Made by a program: the position numbers and the translations under genes
Assembly: GCA_964372275.1 (NCBI GenBank)
Contig: CAYJRR010000130.1
Location: 1 to 12,511 of the forward strand
Reading direction: 5' to 3'
DNA length: 12,511 nt
Source of the DNA: CAYJRR01 sp964372275 [NCBI: uncultured bacterium]
Lineage (GTDB): Bacteria > CAYJRR01
Shown here: positions 1 to 6,669 of the stretch, one piece after another
How positions within the stretch are numbered: the stretch's first letter is position 1
How the letters are laid out: the number at the start of each line of letters is the position of its first letter
Notes under the pieces: generated by a model
The model's database searches: none
Seen by the model: only the letters and a program-made list of their open reading frames with translations
Told to the model about the DNA's origin: nothing

Positions 1-775
1 GATCGCGGCGCCACCGTGATCGCGGGCGCCGGCGCGTCCGGCACGAGGCGGAGCGCCGGGCCGCCGTCGGCCCCCAGCTCTGCCACCGCTGGAACCCGAA
101 GCTCCGCCAGCGCCCCGGCGCGCGGCGCGCCGCGATCAGCGCCGCCTCGATGGCGATCGTTCCCGACCCGCACATCGGATCGACGAACGGACGGCGTCCG
201 CCCCAGGTGGTCGAGAGGATCATCGCCGCGGCCAGCGTCTCCTTCAGCGGCGCCGCGATCCCCCGTACCCGGTACCCCCGCTTGTAGAGCGGCTCGCCAG
301 AGAGATTGAGCGAGACGTGGGCCCGGTCTCGATGCAGGTAGAGGACGATCCCGACGTCCGGATCCTTGGCGTCGACCGACGGGCGGCTCCCCAGCTCGTC
401 GCGAATCCGGTCGACGATCGCGTCCTTGGCCTTGAGCGCGACGTAGTGCGAGTGCGTCAGCTTGGAGTCGGAGACTTTGGCGTCGACGGCGATCGTCTGG
501 CTCGGCGAGACGTGCTCGACCCAGGGGATCCGACGCATCCCGTCGTAGAGCGCGTCCGGCGTGGGGGCCTCGAAGTCGGCCAGCGGGCGGAGGACGCGCA
601 TTGCCGTGCGGAGATGGAGGTTTGCCCGCCAGGCGAGCTCCAGGTCGCCGCGGAAGCGGACCAGGCCGCGCTCCGCCTGGACCGAGACGGCCCCCAGCTC
701 CTCCAGCTCCTCGGCCAGGATCCGCTCGGTCCCGCGGGCTGCGGTGGCGAGGAAGGTCTGCAGGCGCGGAGGCAT
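1..775 (-). CDS. THUMP-domain class I SAM-dependent RNA methyltransferase (RlmL-like), 3' end off window
   Basis: This is probably a 23S rRNA guanine-N2 methyltransferase of the RlmL/UPF0020 family, or a close relative. The first 258 codons are visible. Residues 5-35 look like the ferredoxin-like N-terminus (FLATAARGTERILAEEL), and about 50-155 correspond to a THUMP RNA-binding domain. A conserved linker, LNLSGEPLYKRGYRVRGIAAP (157-176), leads into the methyltransferase. SAM-binding motif I is DPMCGSGT at 199-206 (positions 158-181). The catalytic NPPY-type motif would lie beyond the window. The ATG at 775 lies 2 bp after the stop of the upstream reductase on the same strand, with no clear Shine-Dalgarno, so the two may be co-transcribed. 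After Trp231 (about position 85) the frame turns into an Arg-rich stretch unlike the family. A neighbouring frame reads more naturally, so a frameshift near positions 70-85 is likely. The family is well supported; the exact rRNA target is inferred. Confidence 0.85.
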   Translation of the reverse strand, partial: MPPRLQTFLATAARGTERILAEELEELGAVSVQAERGLVRFRGDLELAWRANLHLRTAMRVLRPLADFEAPTPDALYDGMRRIPWVEHVSPSQTIAVDAKVSDSKLTHSHYVALKAKDAIVDRIRDELGSRPSVDAKDPDVGIVLYLHRDRAHVSLNLSGEPLYKRGYRVRGIAAPLKETLAAAMILSTTWGGRRPFVDPMCGSGTIAIEAALIAARRAPGRWRSFGFQRWQSWGPTAARRSASCRTRRRPRSRWRRD

Positions 776-777
776 CG

Positions 778-1560
778 CTATTTCGACGCGCGGAAGAGGC
801 GCTCGGCGACGGCGCGGACGACCGGACGCGGGGTGAACTTGGCGGCCAGCGCGCCGACCTTGTTCGCGACGCCCGGGATGGCGATCGGGGTCCCGGCGAG
901 CATCGCGCGCACGCCGAGCTTCGCCACCGGACGGGAGCTCATGAAGACCATCTTCGGGGGTTTCAACCCCCTGGTAGCGTAGCCGCCGACTTCGAAGAAC
1001 TCGGTGGTGGTCGGCCCCGGGCACAGGGCACAGACCTTCACCCCCTTGGTCGCGGTCTCGACCGACAGCGCCTCGGAGAACGACAGAACGAACGATTTCG
1101 TCGCCGAGTAGACCGCCTGGTGAGGGGTCGGCTGGAACGCCGCCGTCGACGCGACGTTCAGGACGTATCCCTTCCTTCTCGAAAGGAAGCCCGGAAGGAA
1201 GACCCCCGTGAACTCGACCAACGACCGCACGTTGAGATCGATCATCTCCAGCGCCTGCGGCAGCGGGACGTCGTCGAAGTCCCCGTAGAACCCCTTGCCG
1301 GCGTTGTTCACCAGCGCCTCCGGGATTCCCAACCGTTCGGCCGCCTCGAGCGCCTTGCGCGCGGCGCCGGCCCCCGTGACGTCCAGGCCGAGCACGTGTG
1401 CCGTGCCTCCGGCTTGGCGGACGGCCGACGCGGTCTCTTCGAGCTTGTCGGTCCGCCGGGCCAGCAGGAGCGGTTCGAAGCCGGTGCGGGCCAGCTCCAC
1501 CGAGAGGTCGCGCCCGATCCCCACGGAGGCGCCGGTCACCACCGCAATCCTGGCAGACAT
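778..1560 (-). CDS. Short-chain dehydrogenase/reductase (SDR, DltE-like)
   Basis: A classical SDR of 260 aa, the usual length for the family. It should be a cytosolic NAD(P)H-dependent oxidoreductase with unknown substrate. Visible elements are the nucleotide-binding TGASVGIG (9-16), Arg35-Arg36 at the end of the second strand (suggesting NADPH preference), the NNAG motif (85-88), catalytic Ser138, Tyr151 and Lys155 in YSATK, and the PG turn (181-182). The frame stays open upstream to about 1731. The ATG at 1560 was chosen because the Rossmann fold starts right after it and AGGAT lies 8-13 bases upstream. The stop lies 2 bp before the RNA methyltransferase start, suggesting a two-gene transcript. 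Its start is almost back to back with the divergent kinase gene, so its promoter must lie inside that gene. Confidence 0.92.
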   Translation of the reverse strand: MSARIAVVTGASVGIGRDLSVELARTGFEPLLLARRTDKLEETASAVRQAGGTAHVLGLDVTGAGAARKALEAAERLGIPEALVNNAGKGFYGDFDDVPLPQALEMIDLNVRSLVEFTGVFLPGFLSRRKGYVLNVASTAAFQPTPHQAVYSATKSFVLSFSEALSVETATKGVKVCALCPGPTTTEFFEVGGYATRGLKPPKMVFMSSRPVAKLGVRAMLAGTPIAIPGVANKVGALAAKFTPRPVVRAVAERLFRASK

Positions 1561-1588
1561 GGCGGGGATCCTACATGATCCGGCCGGA

Positions 1589-2671
1589 ATGCCAGATCGG
1601 ATCGCCCTCGAGGAGCGGATCGCGCGTCTCAAGGCCGAGGAGGCGCTGCGCGAGACCCAGGCGCGCCTGCACACGATCATCGACGCCGCGCCGATCGTGC
1701 TGTGGTCGATGGATCCCGACGGCATCGTCACCCTCTCCGAAGGAAAGGGGCTCGAATCGCTGGGCTTGAAGCCGGGTCAGCTCGTCGGCCGGTCGCTCTT
1801 CGAGCTGTACGGCCACCTCCCCGGCGCGGCCGACAGGTTCCGTCGCGCCTTGGCGGGGGAGGAGCTCACGTCGAGCAATTCGACGCAGGGGCAGACGTTC
1901 GAGACCCGCTACGTCCCGCGGCGCGACGAAGGCGGCCGGGTGCAGGAGGTGGTCGGCGTGTCGTTGAACGTCACCGAACGCCTGCGGATGGAGGAGGCGC
2001 TGCGCGGGCTTTCCCGGCGCCTCTGGTCGGCCCAGGAGGAGGAGCGGCGCCGCGTCGCCGCCGAGCTCGAGGCGGAGGCCGGACGGGTGATGGCGACGCT
2101 GGAGCGAGTGCTCCAGGACGCGGCGCACGAAGTGGACGCCGGACGGCTGGACGCGCTGCTCTCCGAAGGGGCGAAGCTCGCGACGGACGTTCTGAACGGG
2201 TTGCGCCGGCAAGCCGCCGAGCTCCGGCCGGCGGCGCTCGACGAGCTGGGACTCCTCCCGGCCCTGCGCGCCGCGATCGACGCCTTCGTGAGGAGGACCG
2301 GCATCCGCGCCGAGCTCGCGGCCGACGAGCCGGAGGACACCACCTCGCGGCCGGCGCACGCCGAGTGCGAAGAGGCCGCCTTCCGCTTCGTCCAGGAGGC
2401 GCTGCGAAACACCGCGCGCCACGCCCGGGCGAGCCGGGTCCGCATCGCGCTCGAGCGGCCGGACGGGTGGCTCCGGGCGACGGTGGAGGACGACGGGATC
2501 GGCTTCGACGTCGAGGAGGCGTTGCGATCGACGCACGTCGGCCTCGCCGAGATCCGGGAGCGGGCGCGGATGCTCGGTGGACGCGCCCACTTCCGCTCCC
2601 GGGCGGGCGGCGGCACGTCGCTGTCGGTGGAGCTGCCGAACGAACCGCCCGCGGTCGGTGATTCCCGATGA
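1589..2671 (+). CDS. PAS-domain NarL-type sensor kinase paralogue lacking the phospho-acceptor His
   Basis: A soluble 360-aa sensor-kinase-like protein with no membrane segment. A PAS domain (about 25-130, with LSEGKGL and LVGR segments) ends in the usual VTER linker. A HisKA_3-type dimerisation helix (about 138-215) and a HATPase_c domain (about 255-350) follow. ATP-binding elements look intact: N-box Asn274 in NTARHARA, G1 box DDGIGFD (301-307), and the VGLAEIRERARMLGG region (317-331). The phospho-acceptor site is altered: where the family has REL-His-DEAGQ this protein has AEL-Glu161-AEAGR (codon 2069-2071), so neither the His nor the following Asp is present. The next gene is a paralogue with a normal site. 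It is probably a pseudokinase or trans-acting partner. The ATG at 1589 was chosen; an in-frame ATG at 1559 would overlap the divergent gene's start codon. It overlaps the next gene by 4 bp (ATGA). Confidence 0.88.
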   Translation: MPDRIALEERIARLKAEEALRETQARLHTIIDAAPIVLWSMDPDGIVTLSEGKGLESLGLKPGQLVGRSLFELYGHLPGAADRFRRALAGEELTSSNSTQGQTFETRYVPRRDEGGRVQEVVGVSLNVTERLRMEEALRGLSRRLWSAQEEERRRVAAELEAEAGRVMATLERVLQDAAHEVDAGRLDALLSEGAKLATDVLNGLRRQAAELRPAALDELGLLPALRAAIDAFVRRTGIRAELAADEPEDTTSRPAHAECEEAAFRFVQEALRNTARHARASRVRIALERPDGWLRATVEDDGIGFDVEEALRSTHVGLAEIRERARMLGGRAHFRSRAGGGTSLSVELPNEPPAVGDSR

Positions 2672-3723
2672 GCCTCGATCCCGATCGCGAACGAAGCCTG
2701 CGGCTCCGCGCGGAGGAGGCGCTGCAGACGCTCGAAGAGCGCCTGCGCACCCTCCTCGACCATGCGCCGGTGATCCTCTGGGCGATGGACGCGAAGGGGA
2801 TCGTGACGTTGTCCGAAGGGAAGGGGCTCGCGGCGCTCGGATTCAAGCCCGGAGAGCTGGTCGGGCGCGCCACGCAGGAGCTGTACACCGAGCCGCACCT
2901 GGTCGAGAACAACCGAAGGGCGCTGGCCGGCGAAGCGTTCACCAGCGTAGACGCGGTGGGCGACAAGGTGCTCGAGACCCGCTTCACGCCACGCTTCGAT
3001 GCGCAGCGAAGACTGGTCGGCGTGGTCGCGGTGTCGGTCGACGTGACGGAACGCACGCGGGCGGAGGAGGCGCTGCGCGGACTCTCGCGCCGGCTGTGGT
3101 CGCTGCAGGAGGCGGAACGCCGGCGGATCGCCCGCGAGCTGCACGACGAGGCCGGGCAATCGATCACCGCGCTCAAGATGAACCTCGATCGCGCGCGCCG
3201 GGAGAACGACGGCGGCCGCGTCCGTGCCCTGGTGGAGGAGGCGGCGGAGCTGGCGGCCCACGTCCGGGTCGAATTGGGGCGCATCGCACAGGACCTGAAG
3301 CCGGCGGCGCTCTCCGAGCGCGGACTGGTGCCGGCATTGCGCGCGCTCCTGGAGGGGTTCCGGCATCGGACGGGAGTCGAATTCGAGCTGACCGAGAGCG
3401 GCAACGGTCCGCCTCCCGTCGCCGATCTCGGCGCGACCGCCGAGACGACCGTCTTCCGTTTCGTGCAGGAGGCGCTGACCAACGTCTCCCGCCACGCCCG
3501 GGCGCGCTCGGTCCGGGTCGCTCTGGAGCGGGAAGACGGGATCCACCGCGTGACCGTCGCCGACGACGGGGTCGGATTCGACGTCGGAAGCGCCCTGGCG
3601 CGCAATCAGCTCGGACTCCTCGGCATGCGCGAGCGCGCGCGGATGCTCGGGGGCCAGGTCCGCATCGACTCCGAGCCGGGACGCGGCGCGCGGCTGACGA
3701 TCGAGCTCCCCGCCCGCTGCTAG
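2668..3723 (+). CDS. PAS-domain sensor histidine kinase (HisKA_3/HATPase, NarL type)
   Basis: A cytosolic 351-aa histidine kinase of the type that phosphorylates LuxR/NarL-family response regulators. A PAS domain covers about 22-128. The HisKA_3 helix carries the phospho-acceptor His159 in RELHDEAGQ (codon 3142-3144). HATPase_c follows (about 258-350), with Asn272 in the N-box (TNVSRHARA), DDGVGFD (299-305) and LGLLGMRERARMLGG. It has the same domain order, linkers and many identical stretches as the upstream gene (for example ALRGLSRRLWS and the SEGKGL segment), so the two are tandem paralogues. Its ATG overlaps the upstream stop in ATGA, implying translational coupling and similar dosage. 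No response regulator or helix-turn-helix gene is visible nearby, so the regulator is elsewhere. The PAS ligand cannot be told; I see no heme or flavin signature I would trust. Confidence 0.92.
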   Translation: MSLDPDRERSLRLRAEEALQTLEERLRTLLDHAPVILWAMDAKGIVTLSEGKGLAALGFKPGELVGRATQELYTEPHLVENNRRALAGEAFTSVDAVGDKVLETRFTPRFDAQRRLVGVVAVSVDVTERTRAEEALRGLSRRLWSLQEAERRRIARELHDEAGQSITALKMNLDRARRENDGGRVRALVEEAAELAAHVRVELGRIAQDLKPAALSERGLVPALRALLEGFRHRTGVEFELTESGNGPPPVADLGATAETTVFRFVQEALTNVSRHARARSVRVALEREDGIHRVTVADDGVGFDVGSALARNQLGLLGMRERARMLGGQVRIDSEPGRGARLTIELPARC

Positions 3724-3724
3724 A

Positions 3725-4141
3725 ATGCGCCGGCCCATGTCCGCCCGTTCGGGCTCCACCCATCGTCGTTCCGGGCCGCTGCCGGCGCGCGCATTGCGCG
3801 TGATCCGAGCGGTCGCAGAGGCGCAGTACGCGCCGGAGCCGTCGACCGCCGAGGCGCGCCTCGACGGGCTCCTCGACGACCTCTCCGACTTTCTGCGAAA
3901 GGCGGGGCCGAAGACGACGGTCGCGATCCGCCTCGCCGCGGCGGCGATCCAACTATCGCCGCCGCTCCACGGCCGTTTCGGTCGGTTCACGTCGCTCGCG
4001 CCGGAGGCGAGGCGGCAGCACCTTCTCGCGATCGAGCGGACCGCGCTCGCGAAGGCCTATCTCGGTCTGAAGACGCTCCTTTGCATCCTCTGGTTCGAGC
4101 AGCCGGGCGATCCCGACCTGCCGGCCAAGGTGGCGATGTGA
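3725..4141 (+). CDS. Small helical protein, probable partner subunit of the GMC oxidoreductase
   Basis: A 138-aa protein with no clear catalytic motif. It begins with a basic, Arg/Ser-rich stretch (1-24) that is not a convincing signal peptide. Predicted helices follow: RALRVIRAVAEAQY, the LDDLSDFL region, and an amphipathic C-terminal segment with Phe/Leu/Arg pattern (about 86-125, including FTSLAPEARRQHLL and AYLGLKTLLC). This pattern resembles the small helical subunit-3 type proteins, or the N-terminal helical domain, that accompany some GMC-family dehydrogenases and fatty alcohol oxidases. That assignment comes from pattern and context, not a firm match. The stop overlaps the oxidoreductase GTG by 4 bp, supporting a joint role. 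Start is ATG 3725, 1 bp after the kinase stop; ATG 3737 is an equal alternative and neither has a good Shine-Dalgarno. Confidence 0.65.
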   Translation: MRRPMSARSGSTHRRSGPLPARALRVIRAVAEAQYAPEPSTAEARLDGLLDDLSDFLRKAGPKTTVAIRLAAAAIQLSPPLHGRFGRFTSLAPEARRQHLLAIERTALAKAYLGLKTLLCILWFEQPGDPDLPAKVAM

Positions 4142-5673
4142 CCGAGCCGGCGCCGATCGTCGACGGCCGTCACCTTCCCCGGAAGGATCTGCGGTTCGAC
4201 GCCGACGCGGTGGTGGTCGGCTCCGGCGCGGGGGGCGCGGTGGTCGCCACCGAGCTGGCGGAGGCGGGTCTCGACGTCGTGGTGCTCGAGGAGGGGGGGC
4301 ACACGCCGCCCGAGGTCTACGGATCGCTCCGGCCGAGCGAATCGTTGCGCCGCCTCGGCCGCGAGGCCGGCACCACGGCGGCGATCCCGATCGGGGACTC
4401 GCCGCTGATCGGCGTGATGATGGGCCGGACGGTCGGCGGCTCCTCGACGATGACGGGAGGCGTCTGTTTTCGCGTCCCGTCGTCGATCCTCCGCCACTGG
4501 GAGCGCGTCCACCGGCTCGACGGCTACTCCGAGGAGCGGATGGAGCCCTACTACCGCCGCGTGGAGACGGCGATGCGTGTCTCGGAGACGCCGGCCGAAC
4601 TGCGCAGCCGATCGACCGCGCTCTTCGGCGAGGGGGCCGCCCGCCTCGGCTATCCGTTGAAGCCGATGCGCCGGAACATGGTCGGTTGCGTCGGGATGTC
4701 GCGTTGCAACTTCGGCTGTCCGCGGCAGGCGAAGATGTCGGTCGACCTTTCCTACCTCCCGCGCGCGCGCGCGAAGGGGGCGCGGATCTTCGCCGACGTG
4801 CGCGTCGACCGGGTGACGCGGCGGGACGGTCGCGCCGGCGGCGTCGAGGGGCGATTGCTCAACGGTCCGAATGGAAGTCCCGGAGCGCGCCTGTCGGTCG
4901 TGGCGCCGATCGTGGTCGTCGCGGCAGGAACCGTCCACACCCCCGCGATCCTCCGCCGCTCGCGCGTCGGCGTGGGGAGCGGCGCGCTCGGGCGCAATCT
5001 CACCCTTCACCCCAGCTTTCGCGCCGCCGCCGTCTTCGACGAGGAGGTTCGTGGATGGGAGGGCGCGCTGCAGGGGGCCTACTCCGACCACTTCGAGCAC
5101 GAGGGGATCACCCTCAATTCGGCCTTTCTCCCCTTGAACCTCCTCGCCGCCACCGTCCCGGGCGCGGGCCGTGAGTACCTGGAAGATGTCCGTCGCATGG
5201 GACGGCTCGCCGTCTTCGGCGCGTTGGTGCACGACGACGGCGGCGGCCGTCTGTGGCGCGGTCCTGGCCGCGAACCGATCATCACCTACCGCCTGTCGCG
5301 CCGCGACAAGTCGCGCATGCTGCACGGGATCCGCATCCTGGCGCGCACCTTCTTCGAGGCCGGCGCGCGGAAGGTGATGCTGCCGATCTTCGGAGCGGCG
5401 CCGCTGACCTCCCCCGACCAGATCGACGCGATCGACGAACGGATCCCGGCCGGGCGTCTCGAGACGGTGTCGTTCCACCCGCTCGGGACGGCGCGCATGG
5501 GGGTCGACGACCGGCGCGCGGTCGTCTCCCCCACCGGAGAGACGTTCGACCTGCCGGGACTGTGGGTCGCCGACGGCTCGATCTTCCCCACCAGCATCGG
5601 CGTCAACAGTCAGTTGCCGATCATGGCGATGGCGACCCGGATCGCCTTTCAACTGCTCGACCGGGCGTTGTAG
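4138..5673 (+). CDS. GMC-family FAD-dependent oxidoreductase
   Basis: A 511-aa flavoprotein that oxidises an alcohol group on an unknown substrate. The FAD dinucleotide-binding motif GSGAGG is at 28-33, followed by an acidic strand end (LEEG). GRTVGGSSTMTGG (96-108) is the conserved FAD-contact region. A cysteine cluster (C184, C190, C194; around NFGCPRQAKMS) resembles the fatty-alcohol-oxidase and cholesterol-oxidase branch. VVAAGTVHTPAIL (260-272) and the C-terminal GMC signature with HPLGTARMG (447-455) follow. His447 and Asn490 (GVNSQLP) fit the catalytic His/Asn pair. There is no signal peptide, so it is probably cytosolic or membrane-associated. Start is GTG 4138 with AAGG 7 bases upstream, overlapping the small protein's stop (GTGA); the frame is open further upstream but lies inside that gene. 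It is the last gene of the kinase operon. Fatty alcohol, sterol or sugar substrates are all possible. Confidence 0.9.
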   Translation: MTEPAPIVDGRHLPRKDLRFDADAVVVGSGAGGAVVATELAEAGLDVVVLEEGGHTPPEVYGSLRPSESLRRLGREAGTTAAIPIGDSPLIGVMMGRTVGGSSTMTGGVCFRVPSSILRHWERVHRLDGYSEERMEPYYRRVETAMRVSETPAELRSRSTALFGEGAARLGYPLKPMRRNMVGCVGMSRCNFGCPRQAKMSVDLSYLPRARAKGARIFADVRVDRVTRRDGRAGGVEGRLLNGPNGSPGARLSVVAPIVVVAAGTVHTPAILRRSRVGVGSGALGRNLTLHPSFRAAAVFDEEVRGWEGALQGAYSDHFEHEGITLNSAFLPLNLLAATVPGAGREYLEDVRRMGRLAVFGALVHDDGGGRLWRGPGREPIITYRLSRRDKSRMLHGIRILARTFFEAGARKVMLPIFGAAPLTSPDQIDAIDERIPAGRLETVSFHPLGTARMGVDDRRAVVSPTGETFDLPGLWVADGSIFPTSIGVNSQLPIMAMATRIAFQLLDRAL

Positions 5674-5687
5674 CGCCGCGCGCGGCG
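5674..5687. terminator. Perfect GC palindrome between convergent genes, possible bidirectional terminator
   Basis: The 21-bp gap between the two convergent stops holds CGCCGCGCGCGGCG, a perfect 14-bp inverted repeat that starts directly after the oxidoreductase stop codon. It could form a short G+C hairpin in either transcript. No T-tract follows on either strand, so classical intrinsic termination is uncertain, and in such GC-rich DNA a short palindrome can arise by chance. Confidence 0.35.
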
Positions 5688-5694
5688 GTCGACG

Positions 5695-6561
5695 CTAGCG
5701 GACGTAGTACTCCATCGAATCGAGGCCGGTGAAGGTGTTCGAGAGGATGGGCGCTCCATTGCATGCCTGGGAGGCGGTCTTTCCGAAGATGTCGGGGGTG
5801 GCGTTCGGGTAGCTCGCCATTGGCCGCGGCGGATTGAAGTAGTTGCATCCGTAGGTCGGGCAGGTCGAACAACAGTAGTTGTAGGTCCACGGGACGGCGC
5901 TGCATCCGTTGACGCACGCCTGCCCGGTTGCCGCCGGACCGTTGTCGGTGGTCGAGAACGAGCTGGTATAGAAGATCAGCGCGCCGGACGGCTGCGTCAC
6001 CCCGTCGATGCGCGCGCCACCGCCCGCCGGAATCGTCCACGTCCCCGTGCTCGCGCGGTAGTACTGCGGCGCGCAGACGGCGTTGTCGCTTGCGCGCCGG
6101 GCACGCACCACCAGCAGGTGCTCCCGGTTCGCCGCGAGCGTCGGCCAATGACGACCGGCGATGCGAAACGCGCCCGAGGGCGCTCCGATGTTGTTCGAGT
6201 AGAACGTCTGATAGTTGGTGATCAGGGTCTGGCTTTGGGCCCAGTCCCAGACGGTGCGCTGCACCAGCGTCCAGCCCCCGCCGTCGATCGTCATCAGGCA
6301 GGTCGTCTCGAGCTCGCCGGTTCCCGCCGGATCGATCCAGTAGGGGCCGTCCCCGCCCGAGCCGCCCCCCTGCAGGATGTCGAGGCAGGACCGGCCGGGG
6401 CGCAGGTGGGAGCCGAGCGGCGGCGTCGGAGTCGGCGTCGAAGACGAAGGGGTTCCGGTGCTGGCGGGGGATTCCGAATAGTCGAGCTGCGTCTCGCACC
6501 CGACGAGTGCGAACCCCCCCAGCAGGAGCGCCAGTCCCGCCCGATCCCCTCTGGCGCGCAT
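5695..6561 (-). CDS. Secreted lipoprotein with fibrinogen-like domain
   Basis: A 288-aa predicted lipoprotein. The N-terminus is basic (MRARGDR), then hydrophobic (GLALLLGGFA), then a lipobox ALVGC with Cys22 as the lipidation site. A Ser/Thr/Pro linker (about 29-48) leads to a fibrinogen C-terminal-like domain: SCLDILQGGG, GDGPYWIDPAG (70-80) and TIDGGGWTLVQR (91-102). The end of the domain reads SMEYYVR, as is common in bacterial members. The usual YCDxxxxGGGW signature is degenerate here (the Asp after Cys88 is Leu). The C-terminal third is Cys-rich (C216, C220, C230, C231, C234, C239, C267) and should form disulfides outside the cytoplasm. These domains often bind sugars or surfaces, but the ligand here is unknown. 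It faces away from the EMC operon and looks like a single-gene unit. The ATG at 6561 is the only start that yields a proper signal peptide. Confidence 0.85.
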   Translation of the reverse strand: MRARGDRAGLALLLGGFALVGCETQLDYSESPASTGTPSSSTPTPTPPLGSHLRPGRSCLDILQGGGSGGDGPYWIDPAGTGELETTCLMTIDGGGWTLVQRTVWDWAQSQTLITNYQTFYSNNIGAPSGAFRIAGRHWPTLAANREHLLVVRARRASDNAVCAPQYYRASTGTWTIPAGGGARIDGVTQPSGALIFYTSSFSTTDNGPAATGQACVNGCSAVPWTYNYCCSTCPTYGCNYFNPPRPMASYPNATPDIFGKTASQACNGAPILSNTFTGLDSMEYYVR

Positions 6562-6568
6562 GAAGGCG

Positions 6569-6597
6569 ATCTTACCAGCCGCCGGCGCGGCGGTCAG
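6569..6597 (-). promoter_or_regulatory. Candidate sigma70-type promoter for the lipoprotein gene
   Basis: On the minus strand a -35-like CTGACC (6592-6597) is followed by exactly 17 bp and then an extended -10, TGG-TAAGAT (-10 at 6569-6574). Each hexamer matches 4 of 6 consensus bases. Transcription would begin at about 6562, right at the ATG (6561), which would give a leaderless mRNA and fits the lack of a Shine-Dalgarno there. This is a pattern call only. Confidence 0.35.
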
Positions 6598-6621
6598 GCC
6601 CGCGTCCCGCCGGCTTTCCGG

Positions 6622-6650
6622 ATGACGCAGTGCGTAGCGCGTGGTAACGT
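6622..6650 (+). promoter_or_regulatory. Weak candidate promoter for the EMC operon
   Basis: The 107-bp gap between the lipoprotein and mcd must hold the operon promoter unless it lies further inside the lipoprotein gene. The best pattern is ATGACG (6622-6627), a 17-bp spacer, and TAACGT (6645-6650) preceded by TG. The hexamers match 4/6 and 3/6. The start would be near 6657, leaving about 12 bases before the mcd ATG at 6669, which has no clear Shine-Dalgarno. Confidence 0.22.
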
Positions 6651-6652
6651 CG

Positions 6653-6669
6653 ACTTGACGCGCACTTGA
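6653..6669 (+). repeat. Direct repeat ACTTGA spaced 11 bp, touching the mcd start
   Basis: ACTTGA occurs at 6653-6658 and again at 6664-6669, so the two copies sit one helical turn apart. The second copy ends on the first base of the mcd start codon. Two half-sites on the same DNA face could be a repressor or activator site for the EMC operon, but six-base repeats are short and chance is a real alternative. Confidence 0.25.

Noticed and set aside
1561-1731. N-terminal extension of the reductase beyond ATG 1560
   Set aside because: It would run deep into the divergent kinase and adds no SDR sequence; the Rossmann fold begins at 1560.
1909-3990. Very long open frame on the minus strand across both kinase genes
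   Set aside because: It is an Arg/Ser/Ala-rich antisense frame produced by high GC. Both kinases on the plus strand have full domain signatures, so this is a shadow.
4057-5652. 531-codon minus-strand open frame opposite the GMC oxidoreductase
   Set aside because: No recognisable domain, and biased His/Arg/Asp-rich composition. The plus strand encodes a complete GMC enzyme.
6655-6660. TTGACG as a -35 box for mcd
   Set aside because: Good match alone, but a -10 at normal spacing would fall inside mcd and nothing suitable is there.
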